DNA of 64,000 nucleotides from Lachnospiraceae bacterium (GCA_017622845.1 JAGAQJ010000010.1:52418-116417); one strand, 5' to 3'. Shown: positions 26,620-35,385, counted from the stretch's first letter. Translations and numbers: made by a program. Notes: generated by a model not told the origin, from the sequence alone.

Positions 26620-28641
26620 TTAGTTATTATCATAATAGCCGTACCACTTTAATGAATTGAACCGATTACCATAATTAAATTCAATTACATTTTCACCTTC
26701 ATATGGCAGAATTTCTTCAGGATTATCATTAGTCAGTTCCAAAATGCCTTCGTTTATCAACTCATATAATGTGTTTGTATTCAATCCTAAAGCAATTAAT
26801 TCAACAGGAGTAAAACTACGTCCCTCTAATTTCATGATCATTTCTGCGTTATTATCTTTTAAAAATACAATACCATCTCTTCGTCTCCATTTGCTGATAA
26901 CGCGATTATCATAATCAATCACAACCGACTCATGAATTTTTAATATTGAATTTCTATATAAAGTAATTTTGCGACTACTTCTTTCCAATAACTTTGCCAT
27001 CGCAATAGTGTGACCTGTAGAAATCAAAACATCGGCCGGTGAATATTTTTCGTCAAAAGACATTCTTAAAGAACGAATTTGTTCCTTTATATGTTGGTTA
27101 CTAAAACTATATGATGCACTATGCCAACCTTCATCCTCCATGTTTTCCAACTCCAATTGATAATTCAGCTCTTTTGCTATCAGCGAATTACCATACATAA
27201 TGAACTCTGAGCAATTATAATTATCAGGATGAGATTTTTCATCAAGAATGAATTTCATCGTTTCTATTCGATCTTCATCAGTTTCCCCAGGAAATGCAAA
27301 CATAATATACGTGTGAACTAAAATACCATGCTTTCTGCATAACTGAATTATTGCAGAAGCATTTTCTATCTTAGTTCCTTTATCCATCAAATCGAGCACA
27401 TGCTGAGAACCCGATTCTAACCCAAATTTAATAAACACACATCCTGCTTTCGCTAACAACTCAATAAACTCTTCATCTACGAATGGTGGGTCAAATCGAG
27501 AATTCGTTCCCCACTTGATTTTTACATCATTTTCAATAAGTTTCTTGCAGAATTTTTTCATAATTGGAACAGGTATTGCACTGTCTAGAAAATATATGCA
27601 ATCAATATCTCCATTCTTTGCATTTTCAACGCAAAAATCAATCATTTCTTCAGCATTATATTTACTATCAAGACATGAATGATACTCCTTATCTGTACAA
27701 AACTTACACTTTCCCCAATAGCATTGATATGTAAAACGCAAAGGAAGAACTCTTAATGGCGAAAAATAATTATCTAACTCCTGTCCAATAATAGTTGGTG
27801 GGCACACGGATATTTTTTGATTACATATCTTTTCTGCCGGAATATAATATGCTCTACTTTCGCTCTTTTCACCCTTATCAAATAACCCCTGCATATTATT
27901 ACCATTTTCTTTTAAATACCAAATCAAGGCTTCTCCTTCACCAGCATTAACAAAATCACAATAGGTAGCTATTGGTCCGATAGAGTCACCTGAATTAATA
28001 AAAGAATTTACAAAACCACCCCCAACAATGATTTTGTTATCTGGATGTAATTCGTTTAATAATTTGCAAACCATTATGGCAAAAAATAACTGGCTTTCAA
28101 ATGTAATATTAATTCCTATCACCTGAGTATTAGAAATATTCATTGCTGAAATCCATTTTTTTATCAATGCACATATGTCCGACTGATAAAATTTGTTAAT
28201 AAAACATTCAATATCTTTCCAAATATTCCATCTATAAGGCGAATCCACTCCATCTAGTCGAAATCTTAAATTCTTAAACCTCATAGAATATAAGTCATAA
28301 CTACAACGTATATAGTCTACCAACCGCCAATAATACTCTGTTGTAGTACAATTCTTTAATTCTCGTTTCAAATCACTGTAATCTTTGATTTTTTCAAATG
28401 ACCCCAAAAATTTTCTATAAGAAAGAACCTCTATTTTATCCAATTCATTCTCAATAATAATATTCTCTTCTGACATATGATTATCAATAATCTCTTGTAA
28501 AAAGAAATTATTAAAATTATATATATCCATCTTATAACCGATTTTTTCTGCATATCCAGCAATCTGATATGGCCCCAATAAAGGAACCGTAGGTTCACAC
28601 GCTGGTGGAATAATATATTTCATATTTACTGTGTTTGACAT
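26620..28641 (-). CDS. B12-binding-type radical SAM enzyme of the RiPP operon
   Basis: Start at ATG 28641 (MSNTVNMKY) with AGGAGG 4 nt upstream. The N-terminal about 230 residues resemble a cobalamin-binding fold (PTVPLLGPYQIAGYAEKIGY, then IIVGGGF). The cluster motif is CYWGKCKFC, a CX4CX2C spacing. A barrel with IKFGLESGSQHVLDLMDKGT and FAFPGETDEDR follows, then a C-terminal domain of unknown role. Class B radical SAM enzymes typically methylate sp3 carbons, so C-methylation of the peptide is the first hypothesis. A stem-loop with a U-tract directly precedes its ribosome binding site. Confidence 0.87.
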   Translation of the reverse strand: MSNTVNMKYIIPPACEPTVPLLGPYQIAGYAEKIGYKMDIYNFNNFFLQEIIDNHMSEENIIIENELDKIEVLSYRKFLGSFEKIKDYSDLKRELKNCTTTEYYWRLVDYIRCSYDLYSMRFKNLRFRLDGVDSPYRWNIWKDIECFINKFYQSDICALIKKWISAMNISNTQVIGINITFESQLFFAIMVCKLLNELHPDNKIIVGGGFVNSFINSGDSIGPIATYCDFVNAGEGEALIWYLKENGNNMQGLFDKGEKSESRAYYIPAEKICNQKISVCPPTIIGQELDNYFSPLRVLPLRFTYQCYWGKCKFCTDKEYHSCLDSKYNAEEMIDFCVENAKNGDIDCIYFLDSAIPVPIMKKFCKKLIENDVKIKWGTNSRFDPPFVDEEFIELLAKAGCVFIKFGLESGSQHVLDLMDKGTKIENASAIIQLCRKHGILVHTYIMFAFPGETDEDRIETMKFILDEKSHPDNYNCSEFIMYGNSLIAKELNYQLELENMEDEGWHSASYSFSNQHIKEQIRSLRMSFDEKYSPADVLISTGHTIAMAKLLERSSRKITLYRNSILKIHESVVIDYDNRVISKWRRRDGIVFLKDNNAEMIMKLEGRSFTPVELIALGLNTNTLYELINEGILELTNDNPEEILPYEGENVIEFNYGNRFNSLKWYGYYDNN

Positions 28642-28651
28642 TTTTCCTCCT

Positions 28652-28704
28652 AAAAAAATTAGTCGCACCGAAATACTAGGAATAGTATTTTCTGAACGAC
28701 TAAT
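28652..28704 (-). terminator. Nested stem-loop with U-tract inside the RiPP operon
   Basis: On the minus strand ATTAGTCG...CGACTAAT encloses AAATACTA...TAGTATTT and is followed by TTTTTTT and then the AGGAGG of the B12 radical SAM gene. It looks like a leaky intrinsic terminator or attenuator lowering expression of the distal enzymes relative to precursor, SPASM enzymes and recognition protein. Confidence 0.7.
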
Positions 28705-28719
28705 TAAAAATCATAATTA

Positions 28720-28983
28720 TTAAACTGGCTCGATAAGATTAAGTTTCTCAAAACCTTCTACCAATTCAACTACTTTTTCTCTTACTGAATCTGCGTTATA
28801 TTGCTTTGATACTTCATCAATGATGTCCTTTACTGAATTCTCTCCATTTATCATCGTCCATACAACTTTTCCATCTTCATTAAGTGATAAAGCTGGGGTG
28901 CTCTTAGATACAATTAAGAGTCCAAAACTCTCTTCTCTTGCTTTTACCCCTTCCACTAATCTATAAACAGTCAATTCATTCAT
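28720..28983 (-). CDS. PqqD-like RiPP recognition element
   Basis: 87 residues; ATG at 28983 preceded by GAAGGAGG and overlapping the stop of the upstream radical SAM gene. It has the PqqD-type winged-helix pattern: LSLNEDGKVVWTMINGENS, then VKDIIDEVSKQYN and a C-terminal helix ending EKLNLIEPV. Stand-alone proteins of this type bind the leader peptide and present it to the modifying radical SAM enzyme. Its position between the SPASM pair and the B12 enzyme supports this role. Confidence 0.88.
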   Translation of the reverse strand: MNELTVYRLVEGVKAREESFGLLIVSKSTPALSLNEDGKVVWTMINGENSVKDIIDEVSKQYNADSVREKVVELVEGFEKLNLIEPV

Positions 28984-30004
28984 TGTCAGCAACCTCCTTC
29001 ATTTTACAATATGGGTCTGGTCCATCTATTTTATTGGAACACGCCAACGCAGCCGCTCTACAACCACCTCTACAGATTTTAAAGTTAGCACATTTCTTAC
29101 AATAATCTGGAACATCAAGTCCACATATATGATTACAGTATATCTCTGATTTTCTCTTCATTTCTGCAAATGTCTCACTAAGAATATTACCAATCTGCAG
29201 TCGTGACATGCCACACATTAACACATTACCATTAATATCAATATAAAATCTAGAAGCACCAAAATGACAATACTCGCTATAATGGTTTAGATTCTTTGGC
29301 AATGCACAATATGGTACAGAATTTGCAAGCAAAACATAAAAATTCTTATTCAAACAACTTTCAAGAAAGTCATCTGCCTGTTCTAACACTTCAACTAGTT
29401 GCTCTGTAGAAATACTCAAATAGGCATTATCTGCTCCAACTCCAGTAGGGGTAAATCGAGTAAGTGTCATCCCATTAACGCCCATATCGTGTAATTTTCT
29501 AATCGTATTAGGAAAATCCGAAATATTTTCCGTTGTAAGCACAAAATTTGAAGCTGAATTTACTCCCTGTGAAATCAAGTGTTCCAGTGCCGCATAAGCT
29601 TGCTCATAACTTCCCTCTACTAAAGTGAGTTTTTCATGTAACTCCTTATCTCCATGGAGCGATACATTAACACCATATACACCCTTGCTTTTCAATATCT
29701 TAGCAATTTTTTCATCAATTAGTGTTCCGTTAGTCTGAACCATTACCTTGTCAAAATACTTACAACATTTATCTAATATTTCAGTAAACAACGGATGACT
29801 TATTGGTTCTCCACCTGTAAGGATAATCTCCAAAACACCCATCTCATGCAAACGTTCTATAATATCAAAGACCCTGTCTGATATTAACGGATTCTGACTA
29901 TTATAACAAAATTTACACTTCAAATTACACTGTTCCGTTAATTCTACCTCTACCCTTGTTGGATTCATTCCAATATTGAGTTCCAACAACCTATTATTCT
30001 CCAT
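28976..30004 (-). CDS. Radical SAM/SPASM peptide maturase 2
   Basis: Start at ATG 30004 (MENNRLLELN), overlapping the previous gene; longer in-frame starts upstream run through that gene. The cluster motif is CNLKCKFC in ELTEQCNLKCKFCYN, with ILTGGEPI. The C-terminal SPASM domain has its cysteines in CHFGASRF, LMCGMSRL, CNHICGLDVPDYCKKC and KICRGGC, fitting two auxiliary clusters. 342 residues. Enzymes of this type form thioether or carbon crosslinks at cysteines in sactipeptides and ranthipeptides. Confidence 0.92.
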   Translation of the reverse strand: MENNRLLELNIGMNPTRVEVELTEQCNLKCKFCYNSQNPLISDRVFDIIERLHEMGVLEIILTGGEPISHPLFTEILDKCCKYFDKVMVQTNGTLIDEKIAKILKSKGVYGVNVSLHGDKELHEKLTLVEGSYEQAYAALEHLISQGVNSASNFVLTTENISDFPNTIRKLHDMGVNGMTLTRFTPTGVGADNAYLSISTEQLVEVLEQADDFLESCLNKNFYVLLANSVPYCALPKNLNHYSEYCHFGASRFYIDINGNVLMCGMSRLQIGNILSETFAEMKRKSEIYCNHICGLDVPDYCKKCANFKICRGGCRAAALACSNKIDGPDPYCKMKEVADNE

Positions 30005-31019
30005 CTGCGTAGCCCCATTTCTTTGTACGAACTTTTTCTCCACACGAAATAATAGACTCGTCGTAAACCACGCAGCCACCCTTACATCTTTTCACCTCAG
30101 AGCACTCCTGACACCCTATAGGTATATGGCACAAATGTTCGTATTTTGTCCATCCTTCAGCTTTCCATATTTCTGAAAATGATTTACTATTGAGATCTCC
30201 AATTACATCATCTGAAATTGTACATGGAGTAACCTTTCCAACTGGACTTATTCTTGCAAGACCATATCCATACTGACATGGGATATTTAATATTCGTAAT
30301 TTCTCATAATATTCTTTATCAACTTCACAATATGGAACTGGTCCAGGAAGGCTAACATCTGAAATACTCGGAAAATCTTCTTTAACTTTCATTAACATGT
30401 CAATTAATTCCATAGTCATCTTAGAATCCATTAACATTTTTTTATTCTTGCTATCATTCAATATGTATCGGGTAGAACACAAAGCATAACAATCTAATTC
30501 AGCACAGAGTTTTCCAATATTATATATATTCTTATAATTTTCAGCTGATGTACATACATTTACCTCAACATTCACTCCGTGGCGTCTCCAAGTTTTTATG
30601 CCCTCAACAACATCTTTATACGCACCTATACGCCCTGTCATCCTATCATGTTCCTTTTCATCCGAATGCAAAATAGAAGTACAGACACTCTTCATATAAC
30701 GAGAAATAAATTCTGCCATATCGTCGGTAACTAATGTAGAATTAGTGTTCATATGTAACTCAAACCCCAATTCATATGCGTATTGAATAATTTCTTTGAT
30801 ATCTTTTCTTGTTAATGGCTCTCCACCATTAAAATTAATTCTAAAAACATTCATTTCTCGTAATTGATCAAGAACATTCTTAACCTGCTCTGTCGTGAGC
30901 TCATTGCCTGTTACATGTCCCAATGGATTGTAACAAAAATAACACTTGTTATTACACTTCTCTGTTAATTCAAATTGTACATAAAACGGAGCATTCGCCC
31001 TATTTATTTTCTCTATCAT
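29994..31019 (-). CDS. Radical SAM/SPASM peptide maturase 1
   Basis: Start at ATG 31019 (MIEKINRAN) with AAAGGATGG upstream. CX3CX2C is CNNKCYFC in ELTEKCNNKCYFCYN; the glycine-rich NFNGGEPL follows. C-terminal SPASM cysteines lie in CQYGYGLARI, VTPCTIS, CHIPIGCQEC and VKRCKGGC. 341 residues, nearly the same length and layout as the next gene, so the pair probably arose by duplication and may act as a complex or in sequence. It lies 57 nt downstream of the precursor gene. Confidence 0.92.
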   Translation of the reverse strand: MIEKINRANAPFYVQFELTEKCNNKCYFCYNPLGHVTGNELTTEQVKNVLDQLREMNVFRINFNGGEPLTRKDIKEIIQYAYELGFELHMNTNSTLVTDDMAEFISRYMKSVCTSILHSDEKEHDRMTGRIGAYKDVVEGIKTWRRHGVNVEVNVCTSAENYKNIYNIGKLCAELDCYALCSTRYILNDSKNKKMLMDSKMTMELIDMLMKVKEDFPSISDVSLPGPVPYCEVDKEYYEKLRILNIPCQYGYGLARISPVGKVTPCTISDDVIGDLNSKSFSEIWKAEGWTKYEHLCHIPIGCQECSEVKRCKGGCVVYDESIISCGEKVRTKKWGYADGE

Positions 31020-31076
31020 AACAACCATCCTTTCATGTTGAGAATGACGCAAACAACGGGAGCTAATAAAAAAAGA

Positions 31077-31226
31077 TTATTTGCATGCTGAACATGCTGA
31101 ACATGCTGTACATGCACAACATGCATCCATCTCTCTCTGGTCAAAAACAACATCTGCTCTTTCAGGATTTGAAAAAGGCTCAACAAACGGATCAAAAATT
31201 TCAAGCTGTGGATTGAACTCTCTCAT
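31077..31226 (-). CDS. 49-residue Cys-rich RiPP precursor peptide
   Basis: ATG at 31226 with GGAAGGAGG upstream, stop TAA at 31077-31079. The leader (residues 1-35) is acidic and aromatic (FNPQLEIFDPFVEPF) with no cysteine. The last 14 residues are CCACTACSACSACK: six cysteines at 36, 37, 39, 42, 45 and 48, mostly three apart. The codons for SAC repeat as 9-bp units. It heads an operon of two SPASM radical SAM enzymes and a PqqD-like protein, as expected for a sactipeptide- or ranthipeptide-type precursor. No Gly-Gly leader cleavage site is present. Confidence 0.88.
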   Translation of the reverse strand: MREFNPQLEIFDPFVEPFSNPERADVVFDQREMDACCACTACSACSACK

Positions 31227-31297
31227 GATTAGTTCCTCCTTCCATAAAACATTAAACTGTAACCTAATAAAAATACGTCATTCTCTCGACGAAAGTT

Positions 31298-31372
31298 CCT
31301 CCTTAAATTTGCTCCTCACAAATCTCGCAAAAGCATTGTAATTACGCGGATTTCAGGGCATTTTAAAGGAGG
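31298..31372 (-). promoter_or_regulatory. Possible anti-SD pairing in the precursor leader RNA
   Basis: Within a 160-nt untranslated leader, CCTCCTTTAAA (31362-31372) can pair with a downstream TTTAAGGAGG (31298-31307); GGAGCAAAT also occurs twice nearby. The paired segment contains a Shine-Dalgarno-like sequence without a gene of its own, so it may compete with or mimic the true site before 31226. Confidence 0.4.
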
Positions 31373-31393
31373 CGATTTGCTCCCTATATTGTC

Positions 31394-31421
31394 ATTATAC
31401 CATATTTTTTCTTATTATCAA
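31394..31421 (-). promoter_or_regulatory. SigA-type promoter of the RiPP operon
   Basis: Minus strand: -35 TTGATA (31416-31421), 16-bp spacer, -10 TATAAT (31394-31399) with an extended -10 TGG just before it. Transcription would start near 31387, giving a 160-nt leader before the precursor gene. Confidence 0.75.
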
Positions 31422-31995
31422 CAGATTTATACAAAAACATCAAAAAATCTATTATTTTTTGTGAAATTATACATTTCCGCCCTCGGTATTGATGCGTTCC
31501 CCTGCTATATATGCCGCCCTATACATTCTGCAAAATCACTAGCGATTAAGTATCGTTTTCCTTTAGTCAGCCCTGCACACAAACTTATGCCATATTTCTG
31601 CAGGCATAATATATTTTACAAAATGTCCATTTCCTAAAGTAAAAATTATACCAACAGTTGGAAATAGATTTTTGGTATACAATCAAATTTTACTATTCAA
31701 GCAATTGTTTTACCAGTAGTATCACGACTTAATCTTACATAACACCACACTTTTATCGGATGGCATAGTGTTTCTATGTCCTGCTTCGGTTCACCACAAC
31801 GCTAGTATAACTCATGTTAATTAACGAGTTGTTTTGCTTTTCACAAATATGATATATAAGGTTATTAAAGCAGTTAATTAATTGCAACGGGTAATACTAG
31901 ATATCATTTGCTAGCGACTATACTTGCAAGAACAAAATAACATCTTGAAGTCGTCATATCCGCCTTTGCGTTTTCAATAACACGTATCTGCAAAG
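31422..31995. other. AT-rich gap between RiPP operon and GNAT gene
   Basis: No supported gene on either strand: short frames without ribosome binding sites. The region separates the RiPP promoter from the mobilization module and is a likely junction where the cargo was acquired. TTAATTAA-type strings near 31818 and 31876 are noted, with no clear operator. Confidence 0.4.
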
Positions 31996-32030
31996 TAAAA
32001 AGTGTATGGAGGAATAGTTTCCATACACCT
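31996..32030 (-). terminator. Terminator after the GNAT gene
   Basis: On the minus strand GTGTATGG...CCATACAC is followed by TTTTTAC, about 20 nt past the GNAT stop codon. Confidence 0.8.
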
Positions 32031-32046
32031 TCATTTACTATTATTT

Positions 32047-32658
32047 TTAAAGTAATCTCAAAAGCTGCACAAGTTCATGTGTTTCTGATTCACCCGATAC
32101 AGTTTGTCTAGTATCAAAACGCTTAAAACCATAATTTTCATAAAACGAAAGCAGTTTCTCTTTATTATCTGCTTCCACAAATGCCACCATACCGCCAGCC
32201 TGATATTGCAAAAGCTGTGTTTGTCTGATAGCTGCTTCCAAAAGTTCTTGACCTGTTATGCGTCCCTTTGCTCTTTCATTGAAATTCTTTCCAAGCTGAG
32301 CTATCAGATACGCTGCCAGATTATAAGTATGCTCATTCTTATCAATTTCACTAAACCTTGCAAGCTTTCTCTTAACGGTATTGCTAAATGGTTCGGACTT
32401 TACAACAAGGGGTTTGATAGTAATAGAAAAATACCCCAACAGTTCTGCATCCTCCAATGATAATACCAAATATGTAACTGCCTGATGTTTTTTGGCAAAG
32501 TCAATTGCCTGCTCTTTTAAAAATCGCTCAACATCCGGATTTAAGGGACAAGAAAACTCGGAAAGGAGTTGTACTAAAGTTTCCTCTCCGAGCCTTTTAT
32601 CCTCATTTTCTAAATACTCACGGATGTTCAACACAATAAAATTATTTGCTGGTTGCAT
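32047..32658 (-). CDS. GNAT acetyltransferase, probable toxin of a TA pair
   Basis: 203 residues. GNAT-fold features include the QLGKNFNERAKGRITGQELLEAA acetyl-CoA loop region (R-x-x-G-type) and the terminal FYENYGFKRF motif common to this family. It overlaps the upstream 64-residue gene by 17 bp, as in GNAT toxin-antitoxin modules of the TacT/AtaT kind that acetylate charged tRNA. Such pairs are common on mobilizable elements and would help retention. Toxicity is inferred from family and layout only. Confidence 0.7.
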   Translation of the reverse strand: MQPANNFIVLNIREYLENEDKRLGEETLVQLLSEFSCPLNPDVERFLKEQAIDFAKKHQAVTYLVLSLEDAELLGYFSITIKPLVVKSEPFSNTVKRKLARFSEIDKNEHTYNLAAYLIAQLGKNFNERAKGRITGQELLEAAIRQTQLLQYQAGGMVAFVEADNKEKLLSFYENYGFKRFDTRQTVSGESETHELVQLLRLL

Positions 32659-32836
32659 CCGCTTTCTTCCTTCTCTCCATGAATTTTAAAATATTATCTG
32701 TACCCTGCAAGTAGGTTACATTGATCGGTACACGAGGTGTTCTGTCGTTGGCAGATGCTTCAATAGCATCGGCAAACATCTCCACCTGTTTCTGACCGGA
32801 TATGATAAAATTCTTAGTGATACTTGAAGTTGCCAT
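32642..32836 (-). CDS. 64-residue partner of the GNAT protein, possible antitoxin
   Basis: ATG at 32836 with AAAGGAGG upstream. It begins MATSSITKNFIISGQKQV and ends with a basic helix (ILKFMERRKKADATSK). It is not an obvious ribbon-helix-helix DUF1778 antitoxin, but the overlapping stop/start arrangement with the GNAT gene suggests a functional pair. Confidence 0.6.
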   Translation of the reverse strand: MATSSITKNFIISGQKQVEMFADAIEASANDRTPRVPINVTYLQGTDNILKFMERRKKADATSK

Positions 32837-32962
32837 ATTAACACCTCCTTTTTCAGTATGGCTCGTATTGATTTTTTCATACTTTCCTAACTTTATTTTA
32901 TTACCAAACATCAGTTTTTGCAACTGGATTTTTGTGAAATTTATATTAAAATTCTTATTTGC

Positions 32963-33029
32963 ATTATATGTGATGGCACACGTCCAAATTATGGCTTTCT
33001 CATAAACAATATGTGCCATCACATATAAT
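32963..33029. repeat. Perfect 18-bp inverted repeat beside the relaxase gene
   Basis: ATTATATGTGATGGCACA (32963-32980) and TGTGCCATCACATATAAT (33012-33029) are exact complements with a 31-bp spacer, right after the relaxase stop codon. It could end relaxase transcription, act as an operator for the TA promoter, or be a plasmid-like control site. Confidence 0.7.
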
Positions 33030-33038
33030 CTTTGCTCA

Positions 33039-34916
33039 TTACAAACATCTGGACTTCGGTTCTATCTTCTTGTCCTGTTCCTTTTCTGCTTCTTTCTCTT
33101 CTCTCTTTATCTGTGCTACCACCAACTCTAATCTCATAAATTCATCCAACATATCATCACTATACCGATAAACAACACCGATGGAATCCAGCTTGCTTAT
33201 AAACCTCTGAATAGCATCCTGTACACTGCATTCCGCTATTCCAAGCCATTCCACCTTCTCTTTATCCGTAAGTACTTCGTAGCGTTCCTTTGTCATATCA
33301 GGTGTAGCAAAATTCTGTAAATCTGTATATGCTTCATCTACACCCTCAATATATTCTTCTATCGGCTCATACAGTTTTGTGACTGTCTCTGACTCATTGA
33401 CGCCATAGTTCAACTCTTGTTCTGAAATTACATCGCCTTCTTCTTGTAATACTTCCGTTGCAGCCAGCTCCCTTTCAGCCACTTCGACTTCAGGCAGTAC
33501 ATCAGCAACATCAATCTGCTCAGCCTCATCGACTTCTATATCCAATTTTGACTTTACTGCTTCATATACTTCAACCTCGTCATAAACCTCACTCTCCACA
33601 TACAAAATATCACTTCCTTCAAACTCCGGCACATCCACCATATAAAGGTTCTCCACATCCACATCAAGTGGTATTTCCATATGTGCAAAGGTGCTTTCAC
33701 TGATACAGCGGTTAATGGTTGCACATTCCCTTTTTGCTTCCTTCCGCCTCTCTTTAAGTTCTGCCAGCTGCTCCCTGTAATGAGCCTCATGATACAGATA
33801 AACAGTCACATCCCCATCCTTTTCGTATTGGTACTTGTATCGGGCATGCTCCTTGTAAAGCTCCTTCTTTTTTGCATCAATATCTACAATCTTCTGTTCC
33901 GCCGTCTGCTTTGCCCGGAATACATCCTCCCAGCCGTTTATACCCTCACGGTTTAGAAAAAGATACTCCTCCTGCAACTCCTTCATGCGGACAAGGTCCT
34001 GCTGATACCTTGTGTACTTGTATTGAAATCGGCATTTCTGCACCACACACATACGATACAACTTTCCATAATACCGCTGTTGAAAAGCATTAGCCGGTTT
34101 CTTATGCAAAGCATAGCCCGAATGATATACAGGCGGCTCCACATACTTATAGGGCCGCTCCTGTTCATAATAGGTCTGTAAATTCTGCACCGAAAATTCT
34201 TCATCCAGTGTATCCAGTCTCCTGCTGCGCCTCATACCTTCTGCCTTTACGGAAATATGGGCACCTATCTTAACCTCATAGCCAAGTTTTTCCATAAGAA
34301 AAACAAATTCCTCAAAGCTTTCTGCCTTATTTCTGCAATACTGCATATCCCCCGTGATAAAATCGCCCCAGCTCTGCTCCTTTTCCCACTGCTTGCGATT
34401 CATATTCACAGGGTCTTTGCTGTATTCTGCCGCAACAATGGACAAACCATATTCCTCACACAGTCTGTTGGTTATGGGCTGTATCACATTCTTCCAGTCC
34501 CCTTTTTTGTAAGTATACTTCCTGCCCGTAACCATATTTACACTGTTGAATACAAGATGCCCGTGCAGGTGATCCTTATCCGTATGGACACTGAATACGC
34601 CCTCATATTCACCGCCCAAAAACTCCTCTGCAAATCGTCTGGTAATCTCATACATCTGCGCCTTGGTTCCTTCTCCCGGCTTTAGGGATATGATAAAATG
34701 ATACCCCTGCCTTCCCCCGGTCTGTCCGAACATTTCCTTTGTGCCTATCATCTGCTCATATGCAAAATCCGGCAGGCAGTTAATACCGCCCACCAGACTT
34801 CCATTTTCCGTCTTCCCCTCATTACAGATATAAGCTATGGAATGCTTCAGATGTGCCGACACATTGCCATGCTCCGCTGATTTCATACACATAATCTTTG
34901 TTATCGCCATACTCAT
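33039..34916 (-). CDS. MOBP-type relaxase
   Basis: Start at ATG 34916, overlapping the MobC stop as ATGA; the upstream GTG is a weaker choice. The relaxase domain (about residues 1-170) carries the triad motif TDKDHLHGHLVFNSVN (HxH metal ligands) and a YHFIISLKPGE strand, as in VirD2/MobA-like MOBP proteins. A catalytic tyrosine is likely in the N-terminal part. The C-terminal half is a charged helical and coiled-coil region with an acidic tail. It nicks oriT and pilots the strand in a helper conjugation system. Confidence 0.9.
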   Translation of the reverse strand: MSMAITKIMCMKSAEHGNVSAHLKHSIAYICNEGKTENGSLVGGINCLPDFAYEQMIGTKEMFGQTGGRQGYHFIISLKPGEGTKAQMYEITRRFAEEFLGGEYEGVFSVHTDKDHLHGHLVFNSVNMVTGRKYTYKKGDWKNVIQPITNRLCEEYGLSIVAAEYSKDPVNMNRKQWEKEQSWGDFITGDMQYCRNKAESFEEFVFLMEKLGYEVKIGAHISVKAEGMRRSRRLDTLDEEFSVQNLQTYYEQERPYKYVEPPVYHSGYALHKKPANAFQQRYYGKLYRMCVVQKCRFQYKYTRYQQDLVRMKELQEEYLFLNREGINGWEDVFRAKQTAEQKIVDIDAKKKELYKEHARYKYQYEKDGDVTVYLYHEAHYREQLAELKERRKEAKRECATINRCISESTFAHMEIPLDVDVENLYMVDVPEFEGSDILYVESEVYDEVEVYEAVKSKLDIEVDEAEQIDVADVLPEVEVAERELAATEVLQEEGDVISEQELNYGVNESETVTKLYEPIEEYIEGVDEAYTDLQNFATPDMTKERYEVLTDKEKVEWLGIAECSVQDAIQRFISKLDSIGVVYRYSDDMLDEFMRLELVVAQIKREEKEAEKEQDKKIEPKSRCL

Positions 34917-35254
34917 CGCCACCTTTCCACCAACTGTTTCATCAGTTTTATTACCTCTTCCAGTGCCCGTGTCATCTTAAGCACATCCACATTTCCAAAC
35001 CACTTGGACTCATTACAGTGCTTTGCCATCTGGTTGATGTTAGTGGCAATTCCGCTAATCTGACGGATAAGGTTTCTTCTGTCCTCTACATGGGTTACAT
35101 CCACTCCACCATGCACAATCAGCTCACGCAGATACTTACTCTCGTTCATTCCGGCAGCCTTGGCATCCTCCGACAGTTTGCGAAGCTCATACTCCGATAG
35201 TCGGAACGTCCGGTTCTGCCTTGCCGTACACTTTTTTGTTATCTGTTTCTCCAT
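34913..35254 (-). CDS. mobC: MobC-like relaxosome accessory protein
   Basis: 113 residues with GGAGG before ATG 35254. Ribbon-helix-helix N-terminus (TFRLSEYELRKLSEDAKAAG) and the MobC signature IRQISGIATNINQMAKHCN. It probably binds oriT DNA next to its own gene and helps relaxase nicking. It is translationally coupled to the relaxase. Confidence 0.9.
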   Translation of the reverse strand: MEKQITKKCTARQNRTFRLSEYELRKLSEDAKAAGMNESKYLRELIVHGGVDVTHVEDRRNLIRQISGIATNINQMAKHCNESKWFGNVDVLKMTRALEEVIKLMKQLVERWR

Positions 35255-35385
35255 CTAAAAATCCTCCAATCATTCCAATCGTTGCTACACTCTTTCTGCT
35301 CACAGAAATCTCCTTTATCGCGGTGAACAGAATTCTTTCAGATAAAAACTGCAAGATACGGAAATCGCAATGCGTTTCCAATCTT

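Noticed and set aside
31016-31204. 62-residue minus-strand frame with repeated HVQ units
   Set aside because: It is the shifted-frame shadow of the Cys-rich precursor repeats; the precursor frame has the strong ribosome binding site and fits the operon.
31230-31330. Start-less minus-strand frame (FARFVRSKFKEELSSRE) in the precursor leader
   Set aside because: No ATG, GTG or TTG with a proper ribosome binding site gives more than about 14 residues; considered untranslated leader.
33458-34204. Several frames antisense to or within the relaxase gene
   Set aside because: Shadows of a well-supported relaxase coding sequence.
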